A DNA stretch of 64,000 nucleotides from Castanea sativa (GCF_040712315.1 NC_134023.1:70339889-70403888); one strand, 5' to 3'; shown: positions 11,436 through 22,040, counted from the stretch's first letter. Made by a program: numbers and translations. The notes: generated by a model from the sequence alone, not told the origin.

Positions 11436-14400
11436 TTAGGAAATCGGGGATGCCGTTCGGCTTCCTTCAATGAATTCTAAATCAAAGTCAAAAACTGAAA
11501 GGATGGCTTGCCATCGTGCAAAAATCTGTTTTGATGCAATGTTTTGAACATCTTTTTCCAAAACATGTTTTGCTGATTTACAATCAATTCTGATTAAAAA
11601 TTTTTGATTTAAAAGATCACTTTGGAACTTTGAAATGCATAGTACTATAGATAATATTTCTTTTTTGATAGTACTATAGTTAATTTGAGCAGGAGTCCAT
11701 ATTCCCGAATGGAAACAAACTATTTGTTCAGGGGAATTGGGATTAATACGTTGGAGGAGGATGCCACCATAACCTATGTTTGAGGCATCAGTCTGGACAA
11801 TCTTGAATGAGTTGTCAGAAGGAATTCCTAAACAAGGAAGGGTTCTGATATATTGTTTGATATGCTGAACCACTGTGGTATGAGCTGGAGTCCATGGGGA
11901 GGGATTGGTTCGAAGTCTATCAAAAAGGGGTTTGCATTGTTGCCTGAGATTTTGATAGAAATCAGAAATGTAATTGAGAGAACCTAGAAATCTCTGAAGC
12001 TGGGTTTTATCTAGGATTTCATCTGGAAACTTATCAGCAAACTGGATAGCTCTGTCTATAGGTTTGATAACACCATGATGAATCTCAAAACCTAAGAAAC
12101 GAACTCTAGTTTGGAAAAGTTTAATCTTGGGTGCTGAAACAACAAGAACATTGAGTTTGATGGTATGGAGAAATGCTCTTAAGTGCTTCTGATGTTGATC
12201 CAAAGATTCTGAAAAAATGAGTACATCATCAATGTACACAATGGCATGGCTGGAGAATGGATTAAAAATCTCATTCATGATATTTTGGAATTCAGACGGT
12301 GCATTTTTGAGACCAAAGGGCATCACATTCCATTCGTAATGGCCAAAGGGTGTGGTGAAGGCTGTTTTATACCTATCAGGCTCTCTGATTTGTATTTGCC
12401 AAAATCCACTCTTCATATCAAACTTGCTGAAAACAACTGCTTTGCTAAGCCTGTTAACTAAGTCTTTTTTGTTGGGAATTGGGTACCTTACCCATTCTAA
12501 GACTTTGTTGAGGGGCTTGTAGTTGATAACTAACCGAGGGACACCTCTCTCTATCTCTGCATTTTTCTGCACATAAAAGGCTGGACAAGACCATGGTGAT
12601 CTAGATTTCCTGATAATTCCTTTTTTAAGGAGGTCCTCTATCTCAGCTTTACAGGTATTCATAAGTTCCTGGTTCATTTGGATAGGTCGAGCTTTGGTAG
12701 GGATATCCTTTTCATTGAAATCTTTGACATATGGGAGGGCTACCTCGTGTCTCTTTCTATGCCAAAAAGCTGTGGGTAGATCAGAGCAGACTTCCTGCCT
12801 AAGTTTTTCTTCAAACTTTCTGATCTCTTCTTGGAGGGTTTTACAAGCTAGTTGGTCCTCAACTTTCTTGTATCTGATTTCTTCTTGGAGGTACTTAAGA
12901 TGTATGGTCTTGGCACTAATTAGGTTTAAGGTTTTGGAGATGATGCCAGCTTGGATGGTGCTAATGTTTCTAGGCACTGGTCCACTGATAAATTTAAACT
13001 TAATGGTTTGGCCAAAAGGTTGGGTAGTGATTCCTTTACTATCTACTGTGAAAGGGTAAAGGATGCAAAGGAAGGGATTTCCTAAGATGACCTTGTCTGT
13101 CATGTTTTTGACAAGAACAAATGTGGTTTTAAAACACATGTTATCTTGGCAAACATGGGCTTTAGGCAGTTTGAATTCAATCTGCATTTTTCCGCCACTT
13201 GCGGATGTTAGCCGTTCCCTGGATTTTTTAAAGTATTTCGAGGGAATGATTCCTTCTTGGATGCAGTTGAGATCAGCACCTGAATCAATTAAGGCTATGA
13301 CCTCGAATTCAAAATCTTTGCTAACGACAATCCTGACTTTGGAATGCCATTTATGGAAGTTAATCCTAGTGATAGCATCTAAGAATAATTTGTTGCTGGG
13401 TTCATAGATGAGATCAACTGTAGGGTTAACTATGTGACCAACTTCATCATCTGAAGGACTTTCCTTATTGCTTTGATGAGAAGTGCTTTCTAAGGGTTGA
13501 GTTTCTTGGAGGGCTTTAAGATTCTGCTTTAAGGCCCTAATTTCACACCTGGTTTCCTTGGTCTCTTTTTGAAGGTCGTTGATCATAATTTTCTTCTTGG
13601 ACAGGATAAGCCTATTTTGGGATTGATCCAAATCTACCTTGGGTTGATGGTTACTAGGTTCAGGTTCACTTATTTCCTGTACCAAAGGCTGTTGGGTTGG
13701 GCTAGGCTTCTGAGGCTTGTCAATGGGGTCACCTATTTTTATGTGAGAGGATTTGGTGCTACAATCTTTCTTGAGATGGTCACGCTTGCCGCAACCATAA
13801 CATTTTCCAGGCTTAGGAGGGACATGTTTCTTAGATCTTTTGTAAGATTTGGTAACAGGCCGATGGGTTTTGCTAGCATGTCTGTTCATTCTTAGGCGTT
13901 TCCATTTGGCTTCTAGGGGTTCATTATCCGTGTCAGAGGAGGAACTGCTAGAGGTTGTATGGATTTTTAACACCTTAAGTTGACTTGTACATTTTGGTAA
14001 AGGAACGGCTGGTTTCTTTGCTAGCTCTTCAAGTTTTTGGGCAACTATTTCTAAGGCTGATTTGTCCTTAGGGTAACTAAAGTTGGTTGCAGGAGACTTG
14101 ACTAGGGGCTGCTCAAGATTTGGATTGCTAACCATATCCTTAACTGGGTTGGGTTCTTTTATGGTCCAGGTTTTGGTGAGGACACAAAACTGCTTGCGCT
14201 GGCCAAAATACCTTTCGAAGTATAAGAAAAAGGGGACATTACGGGATATTTCCCTCATGAATGCCGTCCAAGAATCAAATACTTTTTCTTTTTGATCTCT
14301 GGTATAATTGGCTTTGTAAGCTTCTCTTTTAGTCCTGTTTTCCTCAGAACTAAACTCCTTTCCTAATTCTTCTAGGTCAGGAACGAACTCTCTGTTTAAC

Positions 14401-15641
14401 ACTAAGATATTCAGAGATTCCTCTTGCTGATCTGGAGGCTGTTCCATATCAGTTCTAGATGGGGATGGGGGGGATTGCTCACGATCGTCTTCCTCATTGA
14501 CAATCGAATCCTGTTTGGCTGTGTAGCAAGGTGTGGTGAGTTGGGAATTGGTTCTAACTCCCTGAAGCTGAACACCTAAGTCTCTTCTAGACCTTGGGAA
14601 TGGTGATCCTAGAGGTCTGGTTGAGCTACACTGGGATGTAGGTCTATCTCTAAGGTAGATAGGTGACTGCCTACGGGACTGCTGTAGATCGATTGGAGAT
14701 CTAAACCGGGATGTGTCCAGAGGTTGCCTACACTCATAGTCTAGAGGAGTGCTAAGCCTAGATCTGTCGAAACTTAACCTAACCGTGCCGTCGGCTAGTT
14801 GTTGGATAAATTCTAGATCTGGATTCTGGGCTGGGTTTTGGATCTGTAGAGTATGGTTCTCATTCTCTAACATCCAATTGGCTGGGAAAGTGATTTCAGA
14901 CCATTTAAGGGTTCTGGGAATCCTAATCTTGGCGCTAGGGTCCGTGGTCTGGATGAGGGTTGTCTCACCTTTTTGTCTCCTATCAAGTGCTCCAACATTC
15001 ATGTTCGTTCTCATGCACTTGTAGTAAACTCTGTATATCAAGGCTATCTGACTGGTTCCCTGGGTCATGAGGGTTCCATGGGTCTTGATATTGAGGGTGA
15101 GGGCTTTGATAACTGTGCTGTCATGGAGAAAGATGCTAAAATCTGGGAAACAATTAAAATGGATGGGTCCATTACTAAGACTGGTTTCTATGGTTCCTAG
15201 GAGGCTGTCATCGAATCTGACGTGACGAGCGTCTCTAAGGGCCATGAGGATTGAGCTGTTCAAACCTCTTCTGGTGAGTGGTTTCACTCCAACTTGGACT
15301 AATCCTATGTGTAGGAAGTTATGTCCTTTGTCTTTATGTTTCTGGATAGCTGAAGGGGATAACAAGTAGCACGTTTCGTACTCCTTGTTGATTCCATAGA
15401 CTTGTTCTATGGTCTTGACATGGTAGTCTGTTTTGAAAGTTGTTTTCAAAGACCATGAAGACTTATAGAATTGGCTGGTAGAAACCTTTGGGATATTCCA
15501 ATCTCCTATGTCTAGATCTAAATCAGATAGCTCATAAGTCTCCGAATTAATTGCTCCTACGTCTGCTGGGATATCAGGTATAGATGTGGGTTGGGAACAT
15601 CTACTGCTGGTGGAAGAGTAACTTCTAAACAACCTATTCAT
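11436..15641 (-). CDS. Endogenous pararetrovirus ORF1 polyprotein (MP-CP-PR-RT-RNase H), broken at its 3' end
   Basis: A 1401-codon open frame from ATG at 15641. In order: a 30K-type movement protein (about residues 1-260, with the conserved GPIHFNCFPDF stretch near 155-165); a charged coiled/linker region; a capsid region ending in a CCHC zinc knuckle, CYGCGKRDHLKKDC, at about 612-626; a retropepsin with LIDSGADLN near 782; a reverse transcriptase with YIDDVLIF near 1134; and an RNase H with QTDASNIGYGG near 1280. The last conserved piece of RNase H is not in this frame. It lies in the -1 frame after a one-base loss near 11457, so this ORF ends early at 11436 after a short unrelated tail. 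Apart from that break I see no stop in 4.2 kb. Host-encoded, probably not infectious in this state. Confidence 0.9.
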   Translation of the reverse strand: MNRLFRSYSSTSSRCSQPTSIPDIPADVGAINSETYELSDLDLDIGDWNIPKVSTSQFYKSSWSLKTTFKTDYHVKTIEQVYGINKEYETCYLLSPSAIQKHKDKGHNFLHIGLVQVGVKPLTRRGLNSSILMALRDARHVRFDDSLLGTIETSLSNGPIHFNCFPDFSIFLHDSTVIKALTLNIKTHGTLMTQGTSQIALIYRVYYKCMRTNMNVGALDRRQKGETTLIQTTDPSAKIRIPRTLKWSEITFPANWMLENENHTLQIQNPAQNPDLEFIQQLADGTVRLSFDRSRLSTPLDYECRQPLDTSRFRSPIDLQQSRRQSPIYLRDRPTSQCSSTRPLGSPFPRSRRDLGVQLQGVRTNSQLTTPCYTAKQDSIVNEEDDREQSPPSPSRTDMEQPPDQQEESLNILVLNREFVPDLEELGKEFSSEENRTKREAYKANYTRDQKEKVFDSWTAFMREISRNVPFFLYFERYFGQRKQFCVLTKTWTIKEPNPVKDMVSNPNLEQPLVKSPATNFSYPKDKSALEIVAQKLEELAKKPAVPLPKCTSQLKVLKIHTTSSSSSSDTDNEPLEAKWKRLRMNRHASKTHRPVTKSYKRSKKHVPPKPGKCYGCGKRDHLKKDCSTKSSHIKIGDPIDKPQKPSPTQQPLVQEISEPEPSNHQPKVDLDQSQNRLILSKKKIMINDLQKETKETRCEIRALKQNLKALQETQPLESTSHQSNKESPSDDEVGHIVNPTVDLIYEPSNKLFLDAITRINFHKWHSKVRIVVSKDFEFEVIALIDSGADLNCIQEGIIPSKYFKKSRERLTSASGGKMQIEFKLPKAHVCQDNMCFKTTFVLVKNMTDKVILGNPFLCILYPFTVDSKGITTQPFGQTIKFKFISGPVPRNISTIQAGIISKTLNLISAKTIHLKYLQEEIRYKKVEDQLACKTLQEEIRKFEEKLRQEVCSDLPTAFWHRKRHEVALPYVKDFNEKDIPTKARPIQMNQELMNTCKAEIEDLLKKGIIRKSRSPWSCPAFYVQKNAEIERGVPRLVINYKPLNKVLEWVRYPIPNKKDLVNRLSKAVVFSKFDMKSGFWQIQIREPDRYKTAFTTPFGHYEWNVMPFGLKNAPSEFQNIMNEIFNPFSSHAIVYIDDVLIFSESLDQHQKHLRAFLHTIKLNVLVVSAPKIKLFQTRVRFLGFEIHHGVIKPIDRAIQFADKFPDEILDKTQLQRFLGSLNYISDFYQNLRQQCKPLFDRLRTNPSPWTPAHTTVVQHIKQYIRTLPCLGIPSDNSFKIVQTDASNIGYGGILLQRINPNSPEQIVCFHSGIWTPAQINYSTIKKEILSIVLCISKFQSDLLNQKFLIRIDCKSAKHVLEKDVQNIASKQIFARWQAILSVFDFDLEFIEGSRTASPIS

Positions 15642-15840
15642 GATTCTGGGGTTACAAGTTTAAATCGACGATCACAACCTAGTCACCTTTATCTTCAAAC
15701 TTCTGGATCTAACCTTTAGACCTGAAACAAAAGTACAACTATGGGATAGACACCTGATCTGTGAACTCCTACCTACCGGACTCTCCTCCAAAAATGGGGA
15801 CCACCCTTACACGCCTTCTCTCGGCTTCACACGGGCTGAC

Positions 15841-15842
<2 letters not shown>

Positions 15843-15880
<38 letters not shown>
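15843..15880. repeat. (TA)n microsatellite at the other florendovirus end
   Basis: A second TA run, just outside the 5' leader of the minus-strand viral sequence. With 9459-9516 it shows that the viral DNA sits inside, or was captured together with, TA-repeat DNA. Confidence 0.97.
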
Positions 15881-15882
<2 letters not shown>

Positions 15883-17644
15883 TTGAGCTTAGACGCCGTG
15901 ATTGAGCCAAATGATTTCACCAAATTGCATAAATTTTTTTAGATTTTTAGATTTAAAAAATATATATTTTTCTTCTCTTATAATTTCTAACTTGATAAAA
16001 ATCTTAATTTGATTACAATCCAAATTCTAGATATCAATTTTTTTCCCTCTTTTCACGTGTGTGTATATATAGTTCATTTTTTATGGGATGGCTTTGTAAC
16101 TATTCTAAAGGAGCTAAACTACATTAAAAGAAACCCCTAAAAAAAACTACATTAAAAAAAAATTTAAAAATAAACACACAATATAAGAGGAAAGGCATAA
16201 GTTTGAGTTTAAGTTAAACTCTATCAACTAAAAAATTACAGTAATTTTTTTAGATATAAAGAACACAACCTAATTTTTTTTCTCTCTCTTTTCACGTGTA
16301 TATATATATATATTTCATTTTTTACAAGATAGCTTTGTAACTATCCTAAAGGACCTAAACAACATTAAAAGAAAAAATTGCAATAATTGTTTTAGATAGA
16401 AACCACACAACCTAATTATTCTATCAGCTTTTTAGATAAATACAAAAGCTTAATTGTGGATATGAAATTTTTTTAGAGATAATGAAGTAACACTACTACT
16501 ACAAATACAATTTTATCAAGAAAAAAAAAAGTAATTACAGAAATAATGTTTTATATGTAATAGGTTTTTCTTTCTTCTTATCTTCTCCTTCTATAATATA
16601 TCTTCTTCTATAATACATCTTCATCTTCCTAGAATAAAACCCACACCAAATTGTGAATCCCCGAATCCCCAAGGAAACATCTCTTCCTCTAGCTACACAG
16701 ATATGTATTTCTTTTCTTTTCTTTTCCAATTTTTTTTTTCCACAAAGCTACATTCTAATTCATGAGTAAGGAGCAGTAAATTCAATGATAATAATAAACA
16801 GAGCCTTTAGGTAAATCTATAAATGTTATTTTCTGAGTTTATGTCTTTGGTACATGTATACATATATATTGCGTCTTATACTTTGTGTTGTCTTGCTCTT
16901 ATTATGAGCTAGAAGCCTAGAACTTGCATTTTATTAGAAGGAAAAAATTTTAAACTCTTTTAAGAGCATCAACAGTGGAATGGGCAAATGGAAAATGTAA
17001 GCCCATTTTACCATTCAAGCTCATTTTACCCACTCTAGTAGAACTTGTAAAGTTTAAGGATTGCAAAAAAATTTGCAATTGTGCTACAATTATGTGATTC
17101 TAAATGTAGAATCACACTGTAGCTCAATTGTAAAAAATATATTAACATTTTATTTGTAAATATCAGTTCTCTCTCTCCACAGTCTCTCATCTCTCTCTCC
17201 ATTGTTGAACTCTTTCTCACACCAAGCCTCTCTCTTCTCTCTCATCCCCTATCTCTCTCGCCATCACTGCCGATTCACCCACCCATCTCCAAATCCCTTT
17301 AATCTTAGGCTTTTCTTTCTCAGTCGGTCTCTCATTTCTGTGTATTTTTCGTGGTTTCTGGCAGTGGAGATCTGCGAGTGATTTGGGCTTCTAGCGGTGG
17401 AGATCGGCGAGTTATATGGGTTTTTGGTGATGGTAGGTTTATGACTAATGTGGGCGTGGGTCAGGTGGTGCAATGGCGGCGTGGGTCGATGGTGGGTTTC
17501 TAGTTTTGATTTTGGATTTTGATTTGGATCAGAGATCAACGAGTGATTTGCTATGGATTTTGGATTTTGATTTTTGATTTTTGATTTTTGATTTTTGATT
17601 TTGATTTGGATTGGAGATTGGCGAGTGATTGGCTGGATTTTGAC
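15881..17644. other. AT-rich intergenic DNA with local duplication and low-complexity sequence
   Basis: It does not continue PLATZ exon 1, although the viral insert lies between. It contains a local duplication (16045-16375), an inverted-repeat end reading GAGCATCAACAGTGG near 16964, a small hairpin (GTGATTCT…AGAATCAC) near 17094-17115, a CT-rich tract at 17165-17265, and a purine/thymine-biased stretch with repeated 'gattttggattttgatttttgattttt' up to the retrotransposon breakpoint at about 17644. No gene seen. Confidence 0.5.
16045..16375. repeat. Imperfect local direct duplication, about 238-bp spacing
   Basis: The block CTCTTTTCACGTGTGTGTAT … GATGGCTTTGTAACTATTC … AAACTACATTAAAAG at about 16047-16131 recurs at about 16288-16372 with a handful of substitutions and a longer TA stretch. 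The spacing is about 240 bp. Confidence 0.75.
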
Positions 17645-18460
17645 TGTACTTACCACAAGGATAAGGGACACACCACCGAGCAATGAAAAGTGTTAAAAGA
17701 TCATTTGGGGTAGTTGGTCAAGGCAGGGCATCTGAAAGAGTTCATGGTGGGCCCTAGGAATCAAGAGACTGGGTAGGACGCTCGGCTGCGAGGGAATCCT
17801 CTTCCCCCTTCGCTAGGAGTGATAGAAGTCATTCATGCCGCCCCTAAGGGCACGTTGGCACCCAGGACGAGGAATGTATTGGCGATAGTGCCTGTGGGAA
17901 GCTGCAGGGATGAGCGATCCCCTAAAAAGAGGCTGAGATACACTCGGGAGAGTTTAGCCTTCAACGATGACAATCTGGAGGGCACGATTCAACCACACGA
18001 TAATGCTTTGGTGGTAATGGCTCGGATAAGTGGTTTCACAGTAAAAAGAGTGATGATAGACTAGGGGAGTTGTGCCGACGTGATGTATCCCGACCTGTTC
18101 AGAGGGCTTGGACTAAAGAAGGAATGTCTTTCCAAATATGGTACACCCTTAGTGGGGTTTGATGGCCAGATGGTGATCCTAGAAGGGCATATTTCACTTC
18201 CTGTAAATATGGAAGGTAAGGAAATGATAGTAGTTTTGATAGTGGTCGCGTTGTATTCTCTGTACAAGGCGATCCCCAATAGGCCATGGATTCATGCAAT
18301 GGGAGCGGTACTGTCCACCCTGCACGTGAAGGTCAAATTTCGCACCGAGCAGGGTATCGCTATAGTGCGCGGTAATCAGCAACTGGCTAGGCAATGCTTG
18401 GTAGCCGCAGTTGGCCGGGAAGTCAAGCAGAAAGGATCAACCGAGGAGACACCCTTATAG
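17645..18460 (+). pseudogene. Retrotransposon gag end and aspartic protease remnant
   Basis: The reading frame runs from CTYHKDKGHTTEQ and LKDHLG (gag C-terminus) through SLAFNDDNLEG to the protease active site VKRVMID-stop-GSCADV, where the stop (18062) replaces a residue right after the catalytic Asp. The frame then continues open as MYPDLFRGLGL… to the stop at 18458. At least four in-frame stops are visible. It belongs to the Tat-type element and is not functional. Confidence 0.85.
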
Positions 18461-19975
18461 CAATCACAGGAACCCTAAGAGCAAACGGGGGCTAGCTATG
18501 CCGAGGACTTAGTAAAAGTAAAGATACTACTGAATTGTAAGAGTTTTCTAATAGGAGCAAGTTTGAGGGATAAAGAGAGGGTGGAGTTACTACTATATCT
18601 TGTGTTGAACGTAGACGTATTTGCCTAGAGCCCGTACGAGGTGCCTAGGGTTGACCTTGAGTTTATAGTTCACAAACTCAACGTGGACCCTCTGTACCCT
18701 TCTAAGAAGCAGAGGCCAAAGAGATCAGCCAAGGAGCATGTTGAAGCCATCAAATAAGAGGTCGGGAGGTTAAAGGAAGTCAGGGCTATAAAATAGACAT
18801 TCTTTCCGGAATGGCTTGCAAACACCGTGGTAGTGAAGAAGAAGAATAGCAAGTGAAGGGTTTGTGTTGACTTTACTGTTTTGAACCGAGAATGTCCGAA
18901 AGATCCATTTCCCATGCCGAAGATTGATCAACTGGTAGATGCCACTTACAGGCACCCGAGGATGAGCTTTGTAGACACTTTTCAGGGATAACACCAAATT
19001 TCCCTTGCTGCTGAGGATCAAGAGAAGACGACATTCATTTCCCTTGATGCCAACTACCATTATACTGTGACGCCATTCAGACTTAAGAATGCTGGAGTCA
19101 CATATCAACGAATGATGACGAGGATGTTTAAGGATAAGATTGGGCGTACGGTCGAGGTGTATATTGATAACATTGTGATAAAAAGCAAGCGAGAGACATA
19201 GCATATTAACGACCTCAAAGAAGTGTTTAAAATACTCCGATGACACTAGCTGCATCTTAATGCTGATAAGTGCACTTTCGGAGTAGGGGCTAACAATTTC
19301 CTGGGTTATTTGATCACTAAACGGGGAATAGAAGTTAACCCTGGTCAAATCAAAGCCGTGAAACGTCTCAAACCACCAAGTAGTCCAAAGGAAGTTCAGA
19401 AACTGACCGGCATGGTAACTGCCCTCAACCGGTTTATTTCCAAATTTGCTGATCGGTGCCAACCATTTTATCAGCTTATGAGGAAATAGAAGGGATTCCA
19501 GTGGAATGAGGAATGTGAAAAGGCTTTTCAGGACCTAAAGGAGTACCTAGGGCAAGCACCAATGTTGACAGCCCTAGAGCCTAGAGAAGATTTATACATG
19601 TACCTCTCAGTGTCTGAGCATGCCGCGAGCACCATACTGCTATGAGATCAAGGTATGCAGCTGCCAATATGCTATATCAGCAAAACCTTGGTCGATGCTA
19701 AGACGAGGTATTTGCCACTAGAGAAGTTGATATTAGCACTCGTGCACTCTACACGAAAATTGCCCCATTATTTCTAGGCTCACACCGTCTACGTGCTGAC
19801 CGAATATCCTCTACAGTCATTGTTGAGGAGATCTAATTTTATAGGGAGAATAGCTAAGTGGGGGACTCGACTGGGCTCTTTTGACATTAGATGCAAACTT
19901 AGAAGCTCGGTGACAGGTCAGGTTCTTGCCGATTTCATCGCAAAATTTTCCCTGAGAGGAGGATTAGAGATGGTC
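18461..19975 (+). pseudogene. Retrotransposon reverse transcriptase and first RNase H remnant
   Basis: RT landmarks in order: PYEVPRVDLEF, KEHVEAIK, VCVDFTVLNRECPKDPFPMP, MSFVDTFQG, TPFRLKNAGVTYQRMM, and the active-site box VYIDNIVIKSK, where the usual second Asp is Asn. Then come FLGYLITKRGIEVNP, the connection region, RNase H pieces (DLYMYLSVSEHAAS, ARYLPLEKL-like) and FIGRIAKWGTRLGSFDI. At least ten stops are spread through the frame (for example near 18628, 18757, 18796, 18856, 18988 and 19201), so it encodes no protein. Confidence 0.88.
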
Positions 19976-20455
19976 TGCCACGTAGAAATCCTCCCGTGGA
20001 AGGAATTCGTGGACGGTGGGTCCAACACGTCAGGGGCAAGGGCTAGAATCGTAATTATCATCCCGGAAGGAATAAAGCTGGAACACTCTTTTAGGCTAGG
20101 CTTTAGGACTTCTAATAATGAAGTCGAGTATGAAGCCTTGTTGGCCAGATTAAAAGTTGTCTCGGATTTGGGTGCTAAGGAGGTGGAGGTGGAGGTGTAC
20201 TCAGATTCCCGACTGGTGGTCAATCAGATACAAGGGAGCTTTGAGGCCAAAGATCCCCGGATGATTGAGTATTTACGGTTGGTAAAGTAGACTATGGACC
20301 ACTTTTCGAGTGTAAGAGTGGACCAAGTGGCCAGAGGACAGAATCGGCACGCCGACTCCTTAGCCACATTAGCATCATCGGTAGCTGATGGGATGCCCCG
20401 ATTAATCAGGGTGGAATTGGTGTCTGAACTAAGTATTGACACAAAGATGGGAGTT
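19976..20455 (+). pseudogene. Second (archaeal-type) RNase H of the Tat element
   Basis: EFVDGGSN opens the domain (first Asp). TSNNEVEYEALL gives the Glu and EVYSDSRLVVNQIQGSF the second Asp; RGQNRHADSLATLA is the typical C-terminal motif with the last Asp. One stop at 20288 splits the domain. An extra RNase H after the normal one marks the Tat lineage of Ty3/gypsy. Confidence 0.85.
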
Positions 20456-21325
20456 TCACAGATTATCGTTGCCTGGCAGTGGGGGCTAGACATAGTTGGT
20501 CCTTTCACTCGGGCAACAGGCAATCGAAGATTTGTGTTGGTGGCCATGAATTACTTTACAAAGTGGGTAGAAGCGGAGGCACTGGCAAACATCCGGGATA
20601 TGGATGTCAAGAAATTTGTATGGAGGAACATTGTAACGAGATTTAGGATACCAGAGTCCTTTGTGTCAGATAATGGATTGCAATTCAATAGCTAAGCTTT
20701 CCACAAATTTTGTGGCAATCTTAGCGTCAGAAATCGGTATTCTACCCCGGCATACCCGCAGAGTAACGGTCAAGCTGAGGTCACCAACAAGCCATCGTGG
20801 ACGGACTAAAGAAAAGGTTAGAGGGTGCTAAGGGAAAGTGGGCCAAGGAGTTTCCCAGTGTTCTGTGGGCATACTGGACAACCTCTAGGAGGTCCACAGG
20901 AGAGACTCCATTTTCTCTAACATTTGGAGCGGAAGCAGTCATACCAGCTGAGATAAACCTATGCAAGGCCCGGGTTTTAAGATTCGCTCTAGCTGAGAAT
21001 ACAGAATTGATGATGAGACAGCTAAACTTGTTGGAAGAGCACCACGAGGTGATGACCATACGGCTAGCGAAATATCAGTAGAAGCTTGCCCGAAGGTACA
21101 ACAGAAGCATGAGGAAAAGGGAGCTTACCGTTGGAGACCTAGTGCTTCAAAGGCTAGTGGGGAACGCCAGAGAAATTAATGCAGGGAAGTTAGCCCCGAC
21201 CTAGGAAGGGCCATACAAAGTGACTGCCATTGTTGGTGTGGGAGCATACTATTTGGAAGACTTAGATGAGAGACCACGTCCCCGGCCATGGAATGCTTAC
21301 AATCTGAAAAAAATTTATCACTGAT
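20456..21325 (+). pseudogene. Retrotransposon integrase remnant lacking its zinc-binding N-terminus
   Basis: WGLDIVGPFTRATGNRRFVL carries the first catalytic Asp, VSDNGLQFNS the second, and YPQSNGQAEV the Glu; EAVIPAEINL, LVLQRL and RPRPWNAYNLKKIY are C-terminal landmarks. The HHCC region that should lie between the second RNase H and WGLDIVGP is absent: the RNase H tail runs into it within about 40 residues, which implies an internal deletion near 20440-20480. A stop (20695) and a frame change near 20790 add further damage. Confidence 0.85.
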
Positions 21326-21489
21326 CACTAGTACATGAGGGCACAGCTTGAACATAATGTTGTATGTGCATATTATTAATATGAATGTGATGTTTATCCA
21401 TGCTGGTGTGTTTGTACCTACAACCCCATCATTAGTTAATTCATTTTCTCATCTAATGAACGCGCGAGAAACTAGCGCTAATTATTCTA

Positions 21490-22040
21490 AGGACAGAAGC
21501 CTATCCCCAGCCCGATCCCCATCACCGAGTAGGTGGAAACCTAGTCTCTATATATAAGGACAGAAACCTATTCCCAGTTCGTTATGCATCACCGAGCAAG
21601 TAGAAACCTAATCTCAAATTTTATCCAAGGACAAAAACTTGTTCTCGGTTCAATATTCATCACTGAGCAGGTGGAAACCTAATATCAAATTTTATCTAAG
21701 GACAGAAACCTGTTCCCGGTTCGATATTCATCACCGAGCAGGTGGAAACCTAATCTGAAACTTTATCCAAGGATAGAAACCTGTTCCCGATTCGATGTTC
21801 ATCACCGAGCAAGTGGAAACCTAATCTTAAATTTTATCTAAGGTCGGAAACCTGTCCCCGGGTAGATCTTTATCATTGGACAGGTTGAAACCTAATTTCA
21901 AATTTTATCTGACAAAAGCCTTCTTCTTGGTTGAATCCTAATCACCGATCTGGTGGACGCTTAACGTCAAACCTAAGGACCGGAATTTTCTCCTCGGCTT
22001 AACCTAATCACCAAGTAGGTAGAAGCCTTACTAGAGTTAT
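21490..22040 (+). repeat. 71-bp tandem repeat array inside the retrotransposon
   Basis: The unit begins AAGGACAGAAACCTGTTCCC and continues with a 'TTCGATATTCATCACCGAGCAGGTGGAAACCTAATCTCAAATTTTATCT'-like body (read in pieces). Starts near 21556, 21627, 21698, 21769 and 21840 give a strict 71-bp period; outer units are more degenerate. About seven units lie between the integrase end and the antisense ORF, where Tat/Ogre elements often carry tandem repeats. Confidence 0.92.

Larger units (their letters stand above)
9517..15842 (-). mobile_element. Endogenous pararetrovirus, florendovirus-like (Caulimoviridae), near full length
   Basis: About 6.3 kb of viral sequence in minus orientation: a short 5' leader (15842-15642), ORF1 (movement protein, capsid region with zinc knuckle, aspartic protease, RT, RNase H), ORF2 of unknown function, then a non-coding region of about 530 bp with a TATA-like box. 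There are no LTRs and no integrase, as expected for caulimovirids. The two-ORF layout with a long separate ORF2 downstream of RNase H is the arrangement I know from florendoviruses. Insertion between TA dinucleotide tracts also fits that group, as does the near-intact coding capacity of a fairly young copy. The sequence ACCAAAT occurs at both outer ends. A petuvirus-like classification is the main alternative. Confidence 0.9.

Noticed and set aside
11436..11470. Programmed -1 frameshift at the ORF1 end
   Set aside because: No slippery heptamer and no obvious downstream pseudoknot are visible; a one-base loss explains the data more simply. Kept only as an alternative.
19918..20223. Minus-strand frames across the Tat element pol region
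   Set aside because: Shadows of the second RNase H and integrase on the plus strand.
21490..22040. CRISPR-like regular array
   Set aside because: The units are contiguous 71-bp tandem copies without unique spacers and lie in a retrotransposon of a plant genome.
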